DNA of 64,000 nt from an uncultured Roseobacter sp. (GCF_947492555.1 NZ_CANLNE010000002.1:363501-427500), one strand, 5' to 3'; positions 38,869-49,302 are shown, counted from the first letter of the stretch. Notes: generated by a model not told the origin, from the sequence alone. Made by a program: numbers and translations.

Positions 38869-40419
38869 ATGCCTTTTTGGGACATAGCGGCCATCGTCGC
38901 TGCTGCCGGGCTCAGCACAGGTGCCGCATTATTCTGGATCATGCGACCGGGTCCCACGTCGGCGAGCCCGTCACCCGACATGACGCGCGAAAGCCGTCCG
39001 GACGGTATCTCTTTCCTCTTCGACCGGGAAGACCTGCATCATGCATCTGAAACTGCGCAACAACTCTATCGGTTGATCCCTGGCCAGGATGACTGGCAAT
39101 CCTGGCGTGAACGCATGCTGAACCGGTTTCCCAGCCTGCCCGAACATCCAATGTCAAACCAACCTGGGTCCGTAACAGTGCCGGCGCGGCATGCCGAGGA
39201 CACGGCGACCCTGAAACTCACACACCGTGGGCAGTTCACCCAGATTCATATGGACGATGACCGGATGATCAACGCCGCACAGTCGCAAAAACTGCGCGCG
39301 CTGCACCGGGAGCTCGCCGATTTGCGGCGGGCCAGCGATACCACACCGCACGCGGTCTGGCAGGTGGACCAGATGGGCAAGGTTACATGGCACAATGCGG
39401 CTTACGAAGATCTGTACAACCGGTTACACAACACGGCCCCCCAAACAACCAAACCCGTTTTCGAGGTTTCTGATGCCGCAAACGAGAGCACTGGTCGGCA
39501 GCGCGTGTCTACCCAATCCAAGGCGGATGGCAGGAAAGACTGGTACGACGTGAATGCGGTCACCGTCGGTGACATCACGATATTCCACGCGGTGGATGTG
39601 AATGCGGTGGTGAAATCGGAAGTCGCCCAGCGCAATTTCGTACAGACCCTGGCAAAGACCTTTGCACAACTCTCCATTGGCCTGGCCATTTTTGACCGAA
39701 ACGGACAGCTGGCCCTCTTCAACCCGGCCCTGATTGATCTGACCGACCTGCCCGCCGATTTCCTGAGCGGGCGCCCGACGCTTTTGTCATTCTTCGACCG
39801 GATGCGCGAAAACCGTCGGATGCCGGAGCCCAAGAATTATCATTCCTGGCGCCAGGAGATCTCAGAAGTAATCGCCGCCGCTACGGACGGTCGGTACCAG
39901 GAGACATGGACCCTGGAGACCGGGCAGACCTACCGGGTCCGCGGGCGACCACATCCCGACGGGGCCATCGCCTTTCTAATCGAAGATATTAGCGCTGAAG
40001 TGTCTCTAACAAGGAACTTCCGAGCAGAGCTGGAGCTTGGACAGTCTCTGATGGACACATTCGATGAAGCATTGGTCGTCTTCTCCTCCACCGGCGTTCT
40101 GACCTTCTGCAACATTGCCTACCGGGAGCTTTGGGGGCTCGATCCGGACAATTCCTTTGCCGATGTGACCATCGCGGATTCCGTGCATGAATGGAAACGC
40201 CTATGCAAACCGGGCACGCGCTGGCCTGCGTTGACGGATTTTGTCCGCGGCTATGGCGATCGTACCACCTGGGATATGCCGGCAAAGCTCAGCGACGGTA
40301 CCGCTCTTTCGTGCACTGTGTCACGTATTGCGTCCGGGGCAACGGTGATCCGTTTCATCCCGACCGGTGCAACGAAAGCCAAGTCAGCACGGACAAAGCT
40401 CAACCGCCCGTCTGCCTGA
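38869..40419 (+). CDS. DivL-like PAS-domain protein lacking a kinase domain
   Basis: The 516-aa protein has one N-terminal transmembrane helix (about 6-25) followed by about three PAS-like regions (about 158-250, 262-380, 395-500: HAVWQVDQMGKVTWHNAAY, GLAIFDRNGQLALFNPAL, EALVVFSSTGVLTFCNIAY). No HisKA or ATPase motif follows; it ends in a basic tail. The order and the neighbours tsaE-amgK-murU match those of the cell-cycle pseudokinase gene divL in other alphaproteobacteria, so I read it as a shortened DivL relative. DivL controls CckA and hence CtrA. The CtrA motif upstream supports this. Confidence 0.72.
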   Translation: MPFWDIAAIVAAAGLSTGAALFWIMRPGPTSASPSPDMTRESRPDGISFLFDREDLHHASETAQQLYRLIPGQDDWQSWRERMLNRFPSLPEHPMSNQPGSVTVPARHAEDTATLKLTHRGQFTQIHMDDDRMINAAQSQKLRALHRELADLRRASDTTPHAVWQVDQMGKVTWHNAAYEDLYNRLHNTAPQTTKPVFEVSDAANESTGRQRVSTQSKADGRKDWYDVNAVTVGDITIFHAVDVNAVVKSEVAQRNFVQTLAKTFAQLSIGLAIFDRNGQLALFNPALIDLTDLPADFLSGRPTLLSFFDRMRENRRMPEPKNYHSWRQEISEVIAAATDGRYQETWTLETGQTYRVRGRPHPDGAIAFLIEDISAEVSLTRNFRAELELGQSLMDTFDEALVVFSSTGVLTFCNIAYRELWGLDPDNSFADVTIADSVHEWKRLCKPGTRWPALTDFVRGYGDRTTWDMPAKLSDGTALSCTVSRIASGATVIRFIPTGATKAKSARTKLNRPSA

Positions 40420-40466
40420 ACCCTCTTACCCCTTGCAGCCAACCCTGCGCGCGGTAAGCATGGGGC

Positions 40467-40940
40467 ATGACCGCCAACCAGATTTCCCATCAGTTTGACA
40501 CCAGCGATGCGACCGCTTTGGCGGCAGCGGCACTCGGACCCATGCTCGAACCGGGGGATACCGTTTTGCTGAACGGCCCCGTGGGCGCTGGCAAAACCCA
40601 TTTCGCGCGGCACCTGATCCGCTCCGTGCTGATCGCGCCCGAAGATATTCCCTCTCCCACGTTCACCCTCGTGCAGACCTATGACACCACCATCGGCCCC
40701 CTTTGGCATGCCGATCTCTACCGCATCGGCACCGTGGGCGAGATCGAGGAGCTGGGTCTGGGAGAGGCTTTTGAGACCGCGATCTGCCTCGTAGAGTGGC
40801 CCGACAGGCTGGGCGAACTGCGCCCGGAAAATGCGCTGAACATCTGGCTGAAGGACGGCGCGTCGGAAGACAGCCGCATGCTCTGCGCCGATTGGCTGAA
40901 TCCGCGGTGGACGGAGAAAATGAAGGCCTGGGCGCTATGA
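40467..40940 (+). CDS. tsaE: tRNA threonylcarbamoyladenosine biosynthesis ATPase
   Basis: TsaE is the P-loop ATPase that assists TsaD and TsaB in making t6A in tRNA. The 157-aa protein has Walker A (LLNGPVGAGKTHFARHL), SPTFTLVQTY, HADLYRI and CLVEWPDRLG, all family hallmarks. It overlaps amgK by 4 bp. In alphaproteobacteria, tsaE commonly leads the amgK-murU pair. Confidence 0.95.
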   Translation: MTANQISHQFDTSDATALAAAALGPMLEPGDTVLLNGPVGAGKTHFARHLIRSVLIAPEDIPSPTFTLVQTYDTTIGPLWHADLYRIGTVGEIEELGLGEAFETAICLVEWPDRLGELRPENALNIWLKDGASEDSRMLCADWLNPRWTEKMKAWAL

Positions 40941-41959
40941 CGGCGCGCGATCAGGACCTTCAGGCTTTTGTCGAACGGGCAGGGTTGGGGGCCGCGAGGA
41001 TCACACCGCTGGCCGGGGATGCGTCCACGAGACGCTATGACCGGCTCGTACAGCCAGATGGCATGCGCGCAGTTTTGATGGACGCACCGCCTGCGAAGGG
41101 CAATGACATACGCCCTTTTGTGCGCATTGCCGCCTATCTCGCAGGCATCGGGCTCAGCGCGCCGCGTATCTATGCCCAGGACGACAAGCTGGGGTTCCTG
41201 CTGCTGGAAGATCTGGGAGATGACCTGTTTGCCCGCATTCTGGAACAGGAGCCACACCGCGAAGAAACACTTTATGAAACGGCCATTGATGCGTTGGTTC
41301 ATCTGCACCGTGCGCCGCCCCCGGCACTGGCCTCTTATGACGCCGCAACACTCGCCTCCCTCACCGCGCCAGCCTTTGACTGGTACCAGTTCGGCATAGC
41401 CGGAGAGATAGACAAAAACGCGCGCGCGGCGTTTTCAGAACTGTTTCTAAGACATCTCGCACCGCTCGACGCGCAGCCCAAAGTACTCATTCAACGAGAC
41501 TATCATGCGGAAAACCTGCTCTGGCTGCCCGACCGGGAAGGGTTGGCGCGGGTGGGGTTGCTGGATTTTCAGGACGCAGTACTTGGGCACACGGCCTATG
41601 ATCTGGTCTCGCTCTTGCAAGACGCCCGTCGGGACGTATCGCCTGAGCTGGAAGAGCACATGATCGCCCATTTCCTGGAGCAGAGCCCGCAAGACCACAC
41701 CGCGTTTACGACCGCCTACGCGGTCCTTGGGGCCCAGCGCAATCTGCGCATTCTGGGGGTTTTTGCAAGGCTCTGTCTGCGTTACGGCAAGGCACATTAC
41801 ATTGACCTGATCCCGCGCGTATGGGGCCACGTTCAGACAAATCTGCGCCACCCGGCCCTTGCAGATGTCGCCGAGCACATCCACCAATCCCTGTCGCCTC
41901 CAACCCCGGAGGCCCTGAGCCTTTTGAGATCGAAATGCGCGACGTTCCCGGATCAGTAA
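40937..41959 (+). CDS. amgK: N-acetylmuramate/N-acetylglucosamine kinase
   Basis: AmgK phosphorylates the anomeric carbon of MurNAc (and GlcNAc) in peptidoglycan recycling, bypassing de novo synthesis. The 340-aa aminoglycoside-phosphotransferase-like kinase has ITPLAGDASTRRYDRL at the start, LLLEDLGDDLF, the catalytic HAENLL motif (RDYHAENLLWL), and the metal-binding Asp in LLDFQDAVLGHTAYDL. The ATG at 40937 overlaps the tsaE stop. MurU follows, forming the known AmgK-MurU route. Confidence 0.94.
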   Translation: MTARDQDLQAFVERAGLGAARITPLAGDASTRRYDRLVQPDGMRAVLMDAPPAKGNDIRPFVRIAAYLAGIGLSAPRIYAQDDKLGFLLLEDLGDDLFARILEQEPHREETLYETAIDALVHLHRAPPPALASYDAATLASLTAPAFDWYQFGIAGEIDKNARAAFSELFLRHLAPLDAQPKVLIQRDYHAENLLWLPDREGLARVGLLDFQDAVLGHTAYDLVSLLQDARRDVSPELEEHMIAHFLEQSPQDHTAFTTAYAVLGAQRNLRILGVFARLCLRYGKAHYIDLIPRVWGHVQTNLRHPALADVAEHIHQSLSPPTPEALSLLRSKCATFPDQ

Positions 41960-42627
41960 TGCTGTTCGCAGCCGGGTTTGGCACGCGCATGCGGCCACTG
42001 ACCGACGCGCTGCCGAAACCGATGATCCCGGTGGCGGGTCGACCGCTGATCGATCATGCGCTGGACCAGACGGTTGGCGTGCCGCTGGACCGGATTGTTG
42101 CCAACCTGCATTACAAACCTGCAAAACTGGCAGAACACTTGGCCGCGCGGGAGGTCATTACTGTACTTGAGCACCCCGAAATCCTCGATACAGGCGGCGG
42201 ATTGCGCAACGCGATATCGCATCTGGGGCGGGGTCCGGTTTTCACCCTGAACAGCGATTCCATCTGGAAAGGCCCCAGCCCGCTGGCGTTGCTCCGGGAC
42301 GCATGGCAACCGGAGGAAATGGATGCGCTTTTGATGTGTATCCCGGTTACGCAGACACACGCCTATTCGGGGCAGGGCGATTTCGAAATCGACCAGAACG
42401 GCAGGCTGCACCGGGGCCACGGTCACGTCTACAGCGGCGCGCAGATCATCAAGACCGACAGGTTGCAGGAAATTGACGCCACCAGTTTTTCGCTGAACAT
42501 CCTGTGGGATTTGATGTCCGCGCAAAACCGGCTTTTCGGGATCAGCTACCCGGGACATTGGTGCGACGTCGGCCACCCCGGCGGCATCGACATTGCCGAA
42601 GCCTTACTGGTCCGATCCGATGTTTGA
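41935..42627 (+). CDS. murU: N-acetylmuramate alpha-1-phosphate uridylyltransferase
   Basis: MurU makes UDP-MurNAc from MurNAc-1-phosphate, completing recycling started by AmgK. It has the nucleotidyltransferase start MLFAAGFGTRMRPLTDALPKPMIPVAGRPLIDHAL, with the signature lysines, and HLGRGPVFTLNSDSIW. The ATG at 41935 gives 230 aa; an internal ATG at 41959 overlapping the amgK stop (TAATG) is equally possible. Its 3' end overlaps addB by 8 bp. Confidence 0.93.
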   Translation: MRDVPGSVMLFAAGFGTRMRPLTDALPKPMIPVAGRPLIDHALDQTVGVPLDRIVANLHYKPAKLAEHLAAREVITVLEHPEILDTGGGLRNAISHLGRGPVFTLNSDSIWKGPSPLALLRDAWQPEEMDALLMCIPVTQTHAYSGQGDFEIDQNGRLHRGHGHVYSGAQIIKTDRLQEIDATSFSLNILWDLMSAQNRLFGISYPGHWCDVGHPGGIDIAEALLVRSDV

Positions 42628-45577
42628 AAACGGCTCTAACAAAAGGCTTTTCGGCATTTCGCCGGGTGTAGATTTTCCGCGCGCCTTGGTTGAAGGATTG
42701 GTTGCGCGGATGTCTGGTCAGCCACCCGAGGCCATGGCACGTGTGCAGCTGATCGTGAACACACGCCGGATGCAACGCAGATTGCGTGATCTCTTTGATA
42801 CTCAACCCGCGATGTTGTTGCCAAAGATCAGGTTGATCACCGATCTTGATCTGATTGATCCAAGTCTGGCGCTGCCGCCCCCCGTCTCGCCGTTGCGGCG
42901 CAGGCTGGAACTGATCGCATTGGTTTCGCGCCTCATTGCGCAGCAAAAGGACCTCGCGCCTCAATCCTCTCTCTATGATCTCACCGACAGCCTCGCCAGC
43001 CTCATAGACGAAATGCAGGGCGAAGGCGTAACAGCTCAAACCATCGCTGATCTGGACGTGACCGATCAATCCGGACACTGGCAACGGGCACAGCAGTTCA
43101 TTCAGATTGCGCAGGCCTATCTGGATCAAACCGACACGGCACCAGATCAGGAAGCACGCCAGCGTCTGCTTGTGACCGCACTGGCCGATAAATGGCAGCG
43201 TCAGCCACCGGGTGATCCGGTGCTGATCGCGGGCTCCACCGGGTCGCGGGGCACCACGATGTTGTTGATGCAGGCGGTGGCAAAGCTGCCGCAGGGCGCG
43301 CTGATCCTGCCGGGGTTCGACTTTGACATGCCGCTTAGCGTCTGGGCACAGCTGGGCAACGCCATGGCGTCGGAAGATCACCCGCAATACCGTTTTCACA
43401 AAATGATGACGGAGATGGCGGTGACCCCCTCTGATGTCACGCACTGGCATGATGCACCCGCACCGTCGCCTGCGCGGAATGCGCTGGTGTCTTTGTCCCT
43501 GCGGCCCGCGCCCGTGACAGATGCCTGGCTGACCGAAGGTGCAAAGCTGACCAATATCGCCGAAGCCACGGCAGATGTGACACTGCTGGACGCGCCCAGC
43601 CCCCGGGACGAGGCGCTGGCCATCGCGTTACGGCTCCGTCAGGCCGCCGAGGTCGGGGAAACCGCCGCTTTGATCACGCCCGACAGGGTGCTGACCCGGC
43701 AAGTGACGGCGGCGTTGGATCAGTGGGACATCCTGCCCGACGATTCAGCGGGCACGCCGCTGCACCTCTCCCCGCCCGGGCGCTTCCTGCGCCACGTGGC
43801 CAACCTTTTTACCCGCCGTCTGGACACCGAGTCACTGCTGACACTTTTGAAGCACCCGCTGACACACAGCGGCGGCGCGCGCGGCCCGCATGTACTCAAC
43901 ACGCAACGGTTGGAGCTGTGCATCCGGAAACACGGGCTGCCCTATCCCGACCCCGCAGGCATCCTGCGTCTGCTGGAAAAGTCGGTGGCCAAAGCGGAAG
44001 ATCAGGCAGCGCTGCAGGATTGGGCACAGTGGGTGGGCCAGACCTTTGCCGGGCATATGACGTCCGAGGTACGTCCACTTGCCACTTGGGTAAATAACCA
44101 TATTACCTTGTCAGAGACTATTTCCGCAGGTCTTGGCTACACAGATCCCGGCGAGCTGTGGCAAAAGAAAGCCGGACAAAAAGCCCTGCAAGTGATGCAA
44201 AATGTTGCGTCACAGGCTGAATACGGCACCACCATGACGGCGGCCGACTACGGCGATTTGATCGGCGCGCTTTTGTCGGGGGAAGAGATCCGCGACCGCG
44301 ACGCCCCGCATCCTGACATCATGATCTGGGGCACGCTTGAGGCGCGGGTACAGGGGGCCGATCTTGTCATCCTCGCCGGTCTCAACGATGGCACATGGCC
44401 CGAAGCACCCGCGCCGGACCCGTGGCTCAATCGCGCGCTGCGACATCAGGCCGGGCTGTTGCTGCCGGAACGACGCATTGGACTGTCCGCGCATGATTAC
44501 CAGCAGGCCATCGGCGCCAAGGAGGTCTGGCTCACCCGCGCCATTCGCTCCGATGACGCGGAAACCGTCACGTCGCGCTGGCTGAACCGGTTGCGTAACC
44601 TGCTGGACGGGCTGCGCGATCAGGGTGGGCCACAAGCCTTGGCCGATATGCTGGCGCGCGGTGATCTCTGGCTCGCCCGCGCCGCCTGTTTTGAACGTGT
44701 TGACCCCGCGGACCCGGCAAAACGGCCCTCTCCGAAACCACCCCTGGAGGCCCGACCGCGTGCCCTGTCGATCACCGAAATCAAACGCCTGATCCGCGAT
44801 CCCTATGCAATTTACGCGCGACATGTCCTGAAACTCTCGCGCCTCGGGCCGCTGGTGCAAAGCCCCGATGCGCTGATGCGCGGCACCCTGGCGCATGAGA
44901 TCATGGAGGGTTTTGTACAGGACACGTTGCAAGACCGCGCACTGCTCTGCGCCGATCACCTGATGGCGGTGGCACGTCGGGTGATGACAACGGAGGTGCC
45001 GTGGCCTGCTGCACGCGCCATGTGGCTCGCCCGGATCGAAAAGATCGCCGATTGGTTTGTGGCACGAGAACAACTGCGGCAAAGCTACTCGACGCCTGTC
45101 GCCTTCGAGGCGCAAGCCAAAGGACAACTGGTCTGGCCCGACATCGGGTTCACCCTCAGCGCCCGCGCCGACAGGATCGACCGGACCGAGGATGGTGATG
45201 TCCTGATCTACGACTACAAGACCGGCAAGCCACCCACAGCGAAACAGCAGGCGACCTTTGACAAACAACTGCTGATCGAAGCGGCGATGATCGAAGAAGG
45301 GGCATTTGCCACGCTGGGTGCTTCCTCGGTCGCATCGGCGATTTTCATCGGGTTAGGCGCACATCCGGAAGAGGTATTGGCCCCGCTGGAGACCGAACCC
45401 CCCAGAGAAACACTGGGAAATCTGCGCGCGTTGATCGACGCTTATCTTGACCCCGGGCAGGGGTTCACTTCCCGCCGCATGATGCTGCAGGACAAAATCG
45501 AAGGTGACTATGACCAGCTCGCCCGTTTCGGTGAATGGGACGCGACGGACGACCCCGCGCCGGAGGATCTGTCATGA
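42620..45577 (+). CDS. addB: Double-strand break repair protein AddB
   Basis: AddB pairs with AddA to resect double-strand breaks before RecA loading. The 985-aa protein has an inactive helicase-like body and the C-terminal nuclease domain (LSITEIKRLIRDPYAIYARHVL, RGTLAHEIMEGF, LIYDYKTGKPPTAKQQ). The Bacillus AddB cysteines of the iron-sulphur cluster are not evident; for example, the usual CPY position reads DPY, as expected for the alphaproteobacterial subtype. The ATG at 42620 overlaps murU; a longer frame to 42593 is less likely. addA overlaps by 4 bp. Confidence 0.92.
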   Translation: MFENGSNKRLFGISPGVDFPRALVEGLVARMSGQPPEAMARVQLIVNTRRMQRRLRDLFDTQPAMLLPKIRLITDLDLIDPSLALPPPVSPLRRRLELIALVSRLIAQQKDLAPQSSLYDLTDSLASLIDEMQGEGVTAQTIADLDVTDQSGHWQRAQQFIQIAQAYLDQTDTAPDQEARQRLLVTALADKWQRQPPGDPVLIAGSTGSRGTTMLLMQAVAKLPQGALILPGFDFDMPLSVWAQLGNAMASEDHPQYRFHKMMTEMAVTPSDVTHWHDAPAPSPARNALVSLSLRPAPVTDAWLTEGAKLTNIAEATADVTLLDAPSPRDEALAIALRLRQAAEVGETAALITPDRVLTRQVTAALDQWDILPDDSAGTPLHLSPPGRFLRHVANLFTRRLDTESLLTLLKHPLTHSGGARGPHVLNTQRLELCIRKHGLPYPDPAGILRLLEKSVAKAEDQAALQDWAQWVGQTFAGHMTSEVRPLATWVNNHITLSETISAGLGYTDPGELWQKKAGQKALQVMQNVASQAEYGTTMTAADYGDLIGALLSGEEIRDRDAPHPDIMIWGTLEARVQGADLVILAGLNDGTWPEAPAPDPWLNRALRHQAGLLLPERRIGLSAHDYQQAIGAKEVWLTRAIRSDDAETVTSRWLNRLRNLLDGLRDQGGPQALADMLARGDLWLARAACFERVDPADPAKRPSPKPPLEARPRALSITEIKRLIRDPYAIYARHVLKLSRLGPLVQSPDALMRGTLAHEIMEGFVQDTLQDRALLCADHLMAVARRVMTTEVPWPAARAMWLARIEKIADWFVAREQLRQSYSTPVAFEAQAKGQLVWPDIGFTLSARADRIDRTEDGDVLIYDYKTGKPPTAKQQATFDKQLLIEAAMIEEGAFATLGASSVASAIFIGLGAHPEEVLAPLETEPPRETLGNLRALIDAYLDPGQGFTSRRMMLQDKIEGDYDQLARFGEWDATDDPAPEDLS

Positions 45578-48500
45578 CCCGGCGGGACGATGCCACAGAA
45601 GCACAGGTGCGCGCCGCGCGACCTGACGCTTCCACCTGGCTGGCCGCCAACGCCGGGTCCGGCAAGACGCGCGTACTGACCGACAGGGTGGCGCGGTTGT
45701 TACTGGATGGGGTGGAACCGCAACACATCCTCTGTCTGACGTACACCAAGGCCGCCGCCTCCGAGATGCAGAATCGGCTGTTCAAACGGCTTGGGGCCTG
45801 GGCGATGCTGCCCGAACCAGCGCTGCATGCCGCGCTGCGCGACCTCGGTATCGAAGGGGCGATCGATAGCGCCCGGTTGCGGGATGCCCGCACGCTCTTC
45901 GCCCGCGCGATCGAAACGCCGGGCGGGTTGAAAATCCAGACGATCCACTCCTTTTGCGCCTCGCTTCTGCGCCGCTTTCCGCTGGAGGCGCGGGTCAGCC
46001 CGCAATTCACCGAAATCGAAGACCGCGCCGCCGATCTGCTGCGCGCCGAGATTGTGGACCAAATGGCTGAAGGGGCAGACAGCAGCCTGATTGACGGCAT
46101 CGCACGGCACTACACGGGCGAAGATTTTTCCAAACTGACCCGCGCCATTGTCCAGCATCGCGAACTGCTGTCCCAACCCCTGACATGGCCTGAAATCCTT
46201 GCAGTACTTGAACAACCAGCGACGCTGTCAGAGGGGCAGATTGCGCAGGATGTCTTTCTTGGTGGCGAGGATGATCTGATCGCCGCGATCCTGCCAGCCA
46301 TGCGGGAGAAGGGCGGGAATGACGGAAAGGCAGCAGAAAAACTCGCAGCGCTGGGGTCGTTGGGCTTTGACGCGTTGCCGGGGCTCGAAGGGGTCTTTTT
46401 GACCGGTGCCACGGCGAAATCCCCCTTCACCGCGAAAATCGGAAGCTTGCCAACCAAACCGACACAGAGCGTGTTGAGTGATCACATGCCAGCGCTCAAT
46501 GCCTTCATGGATCGTGTGGAGACCGCGCGGGAAGCGCGCCTTGCCTTGAACGCGGCGCGGAAAACGCAGGCCCTCCGAGATTTCGCCACCCGGTTCATCG
46601 CGCATTACGAGGAACGCAAACTGCTGCGCGGATGGCTCGACTTCGACGACCTGATTTTCAAGGCGCGCGACCTGCTGAACGACCCCGCCGTTGCCGCCTG
46701 GGTGCTGTTCCGGATCGACGGCGGCATTGACCACATTCTTGTAGACGAGGCGCAGGACACCAGCCCCACGCAATGGGATGTGATCCGCAAACTGGCCGCT
46801 GAATTCACCAGCGGCGAAGGCGCGCGCAAAGACGTCGCGCGCACGCTTTTTGTGGTGGGTGACAAAAAACAGTCGATCTATTCGTTTCAGGGTGCCGACC
46901 CGCGGGAATTCGACCGGATGCACGCGGAGTTTAAATCCAAGATGGAGGCGGCGGATCAGCGGTTTCAGAGCCTGACATTGGGATATTCCTTCCGATCCTC
47001 TGCTGCCGTGCTCGGGGTGGTCGATGCCGCCTTTGAGCATCGCGAAGAAGCCGGCTTCACCGAAGATGCCCGCCATATCGCCTTCAAGGATGCCTTGCCC
47101 GGGCGCGTAGACATCTGGCCAGTGATCGAAAAGCAGGACGATGCGGATGACCGCCTGTGGTACGAACCGCTGGACCGTCGCGGCGCCCGCCATCACACCA
47201 TGATCCTGGCCAATCAGGTTGCAGATCAGATCAAGCAGATGATCGACACCGGCCAAACCATCCCCGTCGATGTGGACGGTGGTCATGCCAGACGGCCGGT
47301 TCAGCCCGGTGATTTTCTCATTCTGGTGCAACGCCGGTCCGATCTTTTTGCCGAGATCATCCGCGCCTGCAAAAATCACGACCTGCCCATTGCAGGTGCC
47401 GACCGGTTGAAGGTTGGCGGCGAATTGGCGGTGCGTGACCTGGCTGCGCTGCTCTCCTTTCTGGCCGTGGCCGAAGACAGCCTGTCGCTCGCCACGGCGC
47501 TGCGATCCCCGCTGTTCGGTTGGACAGAGAAAGAGCTGTTCGATCTCGCCCATGGTCGCAGCGAAGACCATCTCTGGCAGACCCTGCGCAGCAAGCCCGA
47601 TGCCTATCCCGAAACACTGGGCATCCTGAACGATCTGCGCGCCAATGTGGATTTCCTGCGCCCCTATGACCTGATCGAACGGGTGCTGACACGGCACAGC
47701 GGGCGGCGGCAGTTGCTTGCCCGGTTGGGACGCGAGGCGGAGGATGGGATCAACGCACTGCTCTCGCAGGCGCTGTCTTATGAACGCAACGCGATCCCCA
47801 GTCTCACCGGGTTTCTGGTCTGGATGGACACCGACGATCTGGAAATCAAACGCCAGATCGACAGTGCCTCGGACCAGATCAGGGTGATGACGATCCATGG
47901 CGCCAAAGGGCTGGAAGCGCCCATCGTGATCCTGCCCGACACCGGCAAGCGCGACATACAGATCAAGGATGACATCCTGAAAATCGGGGACCACCCGGTT
48001 TGGAAAACCAATGCCGCCGAGATGCCGCAGATCATGGCGGAGGAAGTGACCACGCTCAAAAATGCGCAGTTCGAAGAGCGTCTGCGGCTTTTGTATGTGG
48101 CTCTGACACGGGCAGAAAAGTGGCTGATCGTTGCAGCTGCCGGGGAGCTTTCACGGAAAAATGACAGTCTTTATCAGATCGTGGATGCGGCGCTTGACCA
48201 AATGCCAACGGAGGAAATCGCATTTCAGGGCCTGACCATCAAGCGGCACAGCCAAGGATCGTGGGATGCGCTGCAAATGGTTCAAACCGAGAGACCGACG
48301 CCGCCCAGCGCAACGCTCGATCCGTTTTTTTATCGCAAGGCACCACCCCAGTCCGACCCGGTTGAAACGCTCTCGCCCTCCGATCTCGGTGGCCCAAAGG
48401 CACTTGCAGGCGAGCAGGGGCGCGATGAAGACGCCGCCAAAGCCTACGGCAGCCTCGTGCATCTCTATCTTGAACATCTCGCCCATGTGGAGGCGTCGGC

Positions 48501-48945
48501 ATGGCCCGCGGTGGCCGCAACCTTGTCCACCGGACAGCCGGAGGACGCCGAAGCTTTGGCCGAAGCGCAAGCCGTGTTGGAGGCTCCGGCGCTGCGCCAT
48601 CTCTTTGCCCCCACAACCTTGGCGGAGGTGCCTGTTTCCGCGCCGTTAAAACAGGCCCGCATGTATGGAATCATCGACCGGCTAATCGTGTCCGACGATG
48701 CGATTCTGGCAGTGGATTTCAAAACCAACCGCGTCGTGCCAGCAACGGCGGACAGCTGTCCGCTGGGCCTGCTGCGCCAAATGGCCGCTTATGCCGAAGG
48801 ACTGCGACACATCTATCCCGACAAGCGCATAGAAACGGCGATTCTGTGGACAAAAACCTGCACCCTGATGCATCTGCCGCACGAAATCGTGACGCAGGTG
48901 TTAGAAAGCCCGCAACATCTTGACCTCGGACCGAGGGCTACATAG
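45574..48945 (+). CDS. addA: Helicase-nuclease subunit AddA
   Basis: AddA is the UvrD-like motor and nuclease of the AddAB complex. The 1123-aa protein has Walker A (AANAGSGKTRVLTDRV), motif Ia (LCLTYTKAAASEM), motif II (HILVDEAQDTSP), QSIYSFQGADP, the late helicase motif VMTIHGAKGLEAPIV, YVALTRAEKWL, and a C-terminal nuclease motif (LAVDFKTNRVVP ... QMAAYAEGL). Its start overlaps the addB stop by ATGA. Confidence 0.96.
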   Translation: MTRRDDATEAQVRAARPDASTWLAANAGSGKTRVLTDRVARLLLDGVEPQHILCLTYTKAAASEMQNRLFKRLGAWAMLPEPALHAALRDLGIEGAIDSARLRDARTLFARAIETPGGLKIQTIHSFCASLLRRFPLEARVSPQFTEIEDRAADLLRAEIVDQMAEGADSSLIDGIARHYTGEDFSKLTRAIVQHRELLSQPLTWPEILAVLEQPATLSEGQIAQDVFLGGEDDLIAAILPAMREKGGNDGKAAEKLAALGSLGFDALPGLEGVFLTGATAKSPFTAKIGSLPTKPTQSVLSDHMPALNAFMDRVETAREARLALNAARKTQALRDFATRFIAHYEERKLLRGWLDFDDLIFKARDLLNDPAVAAWVLFRIDGGIDHILVDEAQDTSPTQWDVIRKLAAEFTSGEGARKDVARTLFVVGDKKQSIYSFQGADPREFDRMHAEFKSKMEAADQRFQSLTLGYSFRSSAAVLGVVDAAFEHREEAGFTEDARHIAFKDALPGRVDIWPVIEKQDDADDRLWYEPLDRRGARHHTMILANQVADQIKQMIDTGQTIPVDVDGGHARRPVQPGDFLILVQRRSDLFAEIIRACKNHDLPIAGADRLKVGGELAVRDLAALLSFLAVAEDSLSLATALRSPLFGWTEKELFDLAHGRSEDHLWQTLRSKPDAYPETLGILNDLRANVDFLRPYDLIERVLTRHSGRRQLLARLGREAEDGINALLSQALSYERNAIPSLTGFLVWMDTDDLEIKRQIDSASDQIRVMTIHGAKGLEAPIVILPDTGKRDIQIKDDILKIGDHPVWKTNAAEMPQIMAEEVTTLKNAQFEERLRLLYVALTRAEKWLIVAAAGELSRKNDSLYQIVDAALDQMPTEEIAFQGLTIKRHSQGSWDALQMVQTERPTPPSATLDPFFYRKAPPQSDPVETLSPSDLGGPKALAGEQGRDEDAAKAYGSLVHLYLEHLAHVEASAWPAVAATLSTGQPEDAEALAEAQAVLEAPALRHLFAPTTLAEVPVSAPLKQARMYGIIDRLIVSDDAILAVDFKTNRVVPATADSCPLGLLRQMAAYAEGLRHIYPDKRIETAILWTKTCTLMHLPHEIVTQVLESPQHLDLGPRAT

Positions 48946-48981
48946 GTTCATCCTCCAAGCATAGCCTGTCAGGAGAGCACC

Positions 48982-49302
48982 ATGGCCACCCTTGCTGTAA
49001 CAGACGATACATTCGACTCCGAGGTCAAGAATTCCGACATCCCCGTGGTTGTCGATTTCTGGGCGGAATGGTGCGGCCCCTGCAAGCAGATCGGCCCCTC
49101 GCTCGAAGAGCTGTCGGACGAGATGAACGGCAAGGTGAAGATCGTGAAGGTCAACGTCGACGAGAACCCGAATTCACCCGCGCAGATGGGTGTACGTGGC
49201 ATCCCGGCGCTGTTTATCTTCAAGGACGGTCAGGTCATTTCCAACATGGCGGGCGCCAAGCCGAAAGCCGCGCTGCAAAGCTGGATCGAAGACTCCCTCT
49301 GA
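48982..49302 (+). CDS. trxA: Thioredoxin
   Basis: The 106-aa thioredoxin has the redox active site WCGPC ([15 protein letters not shown]) and the cis-proline region [15 protein letters not shown]. It reduces disulphides in cytoplasmic proteins such as ribonucleotide reductase. AGGAGAGCACC precedes the ATG. It closes the tsaE-to-trxA gene run and is followed by an intrinsic terminator. Confidence 0.97.
   Translation: MATLAVTDDTFDSEVKNSDIPVVVDFWAEWCGPCKQIGPSLEELSDEMNGKVKIVKVNVDENPNSPAQMGVRGIPALFIFKDGQVISNMAGAKPKAALQSWIEDSL

Noticed and set aside
46228-47994. 588-codon open frame antisense to addA
   Set aside because: It is a shadow of addA, whose helicase motifs span the same region.
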